Translations under genes and position numbers: made by a program
Notes under the pieces: model-generated
Database searches by the model: none
What the model saw: only the letters and a program-made list of their open reading frames with translations
Told to the model about the DNA's origin: nothing
In this document: in pieces, positions 62,724-64,000 of the stretch
How positions within the stretch are numbered: position 1 is the first letter of the stretch
How the letters are laid out: each line of letters opens with the position of its first letter
Assembly (NCBI RefSeq): GCF_000019725.1
Contig: NC_010505.1
Coordinates: 3,537,001 to 3,601,000, forward strand
DNA length: 64,000 nt
Origin: Methylobacterium radiotolerans JCM 2831
GTDB taxonomy: Bacteria; Pseudomonadota; Alphaproteobacteria; Rhizobiales; Beijerinckiaceae
Direction of reading: 5' to 3'

Positions 62724-63185
62724 CTAGGCGGCCGCGACGCCCTGCTGTCCGCTGCGCCGGGCCGCCGCGACGGCGGTCTCGTCGAAGCCGAGCAGGCGGC
62801 CGAGGCGCTCGACCAGGGCCTCCTCGAACTCGTCGACGTGGCCGTCCGCCGCCGCGACCGACCACGCCATGGTCAGCAGCTCCTCGCGCTCGGACCGGTC
62901 GGCCTCGTGCGGGATCATCTCCACGAGGCTCGCCACGTCGCGCACCTCCGCGTCCATGGCGGCGGCGCGCTCGATCAGCGCCCGCGCCGCGTCCGGACCG
63001 TCGGCGTAGTGGCCCTGCACGAGGCGCGAGAGGCGCTCGCTCTCGGCCGGCGCCAGGATGCCGTCGACGCGGGCGACGTGGACGAGGAGCGCGGTGGCCG
63101 CGAGATGCGTCTCGTCCACGGTCTCCTGCGTGCCGACGCCGAGAGCCTCGGCCGCGTAGGCGCGCAGGCGTGCGATCAGGGACAT
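62724..63185 (-). CDS. TerB-like (DUF533-type) protein
   Basis: A 153-residue all-helical protein. ATALLVHVARVDGILAPAESERLSRLV and ELLTMAWSVAAADGHVDEFEEALVERLGRLLG are the paired TerB helical repeats, each with an acidic D-G loop (VDG.L...E, ADGHVDEFE) that may bind a metal. ATG 63185 follows CCGGAG. It heads the lrgAB-like genes. In other bacteria TerB domains are linked to tellurite resistance or membrane stress; the role here is unknown. Confidence 0.83.
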   Translation of the reverse strand: MSLIARLRAYAAEALGVGTQETVDETHLAATALLVHVARVDGILAPAESERLSRLVQGHYADGPDAARALIERAAAMDAEVRDVASLVEMIPHEADRSEREELLTMAWSVAAADGHVDEFEEALVERLGRLLGFDETAVAAARRSGQQGVAAA

Positions 63186-63298
63186 GGCGGCTCCGGGGGA
63201 TCGTGCACCGCAACAGTTCGGGCCCCGGCGGCGCGCCGTCAAGCACGCCGCCGCACGTCGCGCCGGACCGTGGCCCGGTTGCATCGCCGGCGCGGCGC

Positions 63299-64000
63299 TC
63301 ACCGACGCGCTGCGGCCTCCGCCCCCGTGACCAGCGGGGCGAGGATCGCCTCGGCCGCCCGCACGGTCGCGGGCCCGGCCTCGAAGGGAGTGCCGGCGCT
63401 GAAGGGCGGCGCCGGGGCGTACTCGGCGACGAGCTGCGCGGTGCGCGCGTAGGCGTCCCCGCGCAGGCGCGCGGCGAGCGCCAGCCCGAGATCGAGCCCC
63501 GCCGAGACCCCGGCCGCGGTGACGCGGTCGCGGTCGAAGACGACGCGCTCCGCCACCGGCCGGGCGCCGAGGAGCGGCAGAACCGCGTCGCGCACGCACC
63601 AGTGCGACGTCGCGCGGTAGCCGCGCAGCAGGCCCGCCGCGCCGAGGATCAGCGATCCGGTGCAGACGCTGGCGATCCAGCCGGCCCGGGCGGCGCGGTC
63701 GCGCAGGAACGCCAGGAGCGCCGCGTTGCCCATCTGCGCGGGCGTGCCGTCGCCTCCGGGAACGAACAGGACGTCGAGATCCGCCGGGCAGGTCGCGAAG
63801 CCGTGGGTCGCCACCAGGGTGAGGCCGGTGTCGCTCGTCACCGGACCGGCCTCCGCGCCGACGAGGTGGAGGCTGCCGGGCGCGAGGCCCGCGAGGAAGG
63901 TCTGCGGCCCCACGAGATCGAGCGCGGTCAGGCCGGGATAGACCAGCATGGCGATCCGGACGGGACGGTCCGGCGGGACCGGCGCCGGACCGCCGACGGT
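63299..64000 (-). CDS. DJ-1/PfpI-family protein, isonitrile-hydratase-like (5' end outside window)
   Basis: The visible part reads VRIAMLVYPGLTALDLVGPQTFLAGL, which is how family members begin, so the true start is probably just beyond the right edge; ATG 63949 would cut off the first strand. VLFVPGGDGT and WIASVCTGSLILGAAGLLRGYRATSHW hold the conserved elbow cysteine (Cys96 counted from ATG 63949). This segment closely matches Pseudomonas isonitrile hydratase InhA, although GATase1-like regulators share it; no AraC domain follows. The protein ends at about 216 residues from that ATG. Confidence 0.85.
   Translation of the reverse strand, partial: TVGGPAPVPPDRPVRIAMLVYPGLTALDLVGPQTFLAGLAPGSLHLVGAEAGPVTSDTGLTLVATHGFATCPADLDVLFVPGGDGTPAQMGNAALLAFLRDRAARAGWIASVCTGSLILGAAGLLRGYRATSHWCVRDAVLPLLGARPVAERVVFDRDRVTAAGVSAGLDLGLALAARLRGDAYARTAQLVAEYAPAPPFSAGTPFEAGPATVRAAEAILAPLVTGAEAAARR

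Overview
The window is high-GC (about 70% by eye) alphaproteobacterial chromosome, most probably from a Methylobacterium/Methylorubrum-like member of the Hyphomicrobiales (Rhizobiales). The evidence is the presence of GcrA, a MucR/Ros-family regulator, CtrA-type boxes (TTAA-N7-TTAAC), EcfG-type promoter motifs (GGAAC-N17-CGTT), an alphaproteobacterial-style AccD, and an Omp25/31-type porin. The species is inferred. No rRNA, tRNA, CRISPR array, insertion sequence or prophage was seen.

Layout. 0.4-3 kb: a small lipoprotein, a hendecad coiled-coil protein with a CtrA-type box, and an NDH-2-like flavoprotein. 3.5-6.2 kb: an SsuACB-type ABC importer. 6.2-10.5 kb: a heavy-metal-type RND pump with an atypical adaptor. 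10.7-11.1 kb: a secreted repeat protein. 11.5-19.4 kb: a surface polysaccharide region (O-antigen-ligase-like protein, GT25, HTTM-like membrane protein with a DCC thiol protein, GT2, flippase) holding a lower-GC patch. 19.5-26.2 kb: a LysR-headed operon with a DUF1445 protein (D-glutamate cyclase family), MFS transporter, 5-oxoprolinase PxpABC and a class II aldolase-like enzyme.

26.2-36.2 kb is mixed housekeeping and small genes: lytic transglycosylase, SRPBCC protein, pyruvate kinase, a 42-residue microprotein with an EcfG-type promoter, a patatin-like lipoprotein, gcrA, a TAXI receptor, cysK, and three overlapping genes for short disordered proteins. 36.3-43.6 kb: typA, a degenerate ABC-exporter-like protein, a cytochrome P450 and an alpha/beta hydrolase.

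43.8-55.2 kb carries division, repair and core metabolism: minE-minD-minC plus a second tandem minC-like gene, addA-trxA, a porin, and folC-accD-trpA. 55.4-64 kb: a HAD phosphatase, a Tat-signal FAH-family protein, a GH63-like glucosidase, a MucR-like regulator without its zinc ligands, an LhgO-like oxidase, an LrgAB pair with a TerB-like protein, and a DJ-1/PfpI protein cut by the window edge.

How the genes may work together. The min promoter and the coiled-coil gene share a bipartite element, TTAAC-N7-TAACCATACC, which fits CtrA control; with gcrA in the same window this suggests a cell-cycle theme. The 5-oxoproline operon looks complete, from a likely 5-oxoproline-forming enzyme through transport to ATP-dependent ring opening. 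The most unusual proteins are the pseudo-ABC exporter (38.6-41.2 kb), the duplicated MinC, the coiled-coil protein, and the two sets of small stress-type proteins at 29.8 and 35.2 kb.
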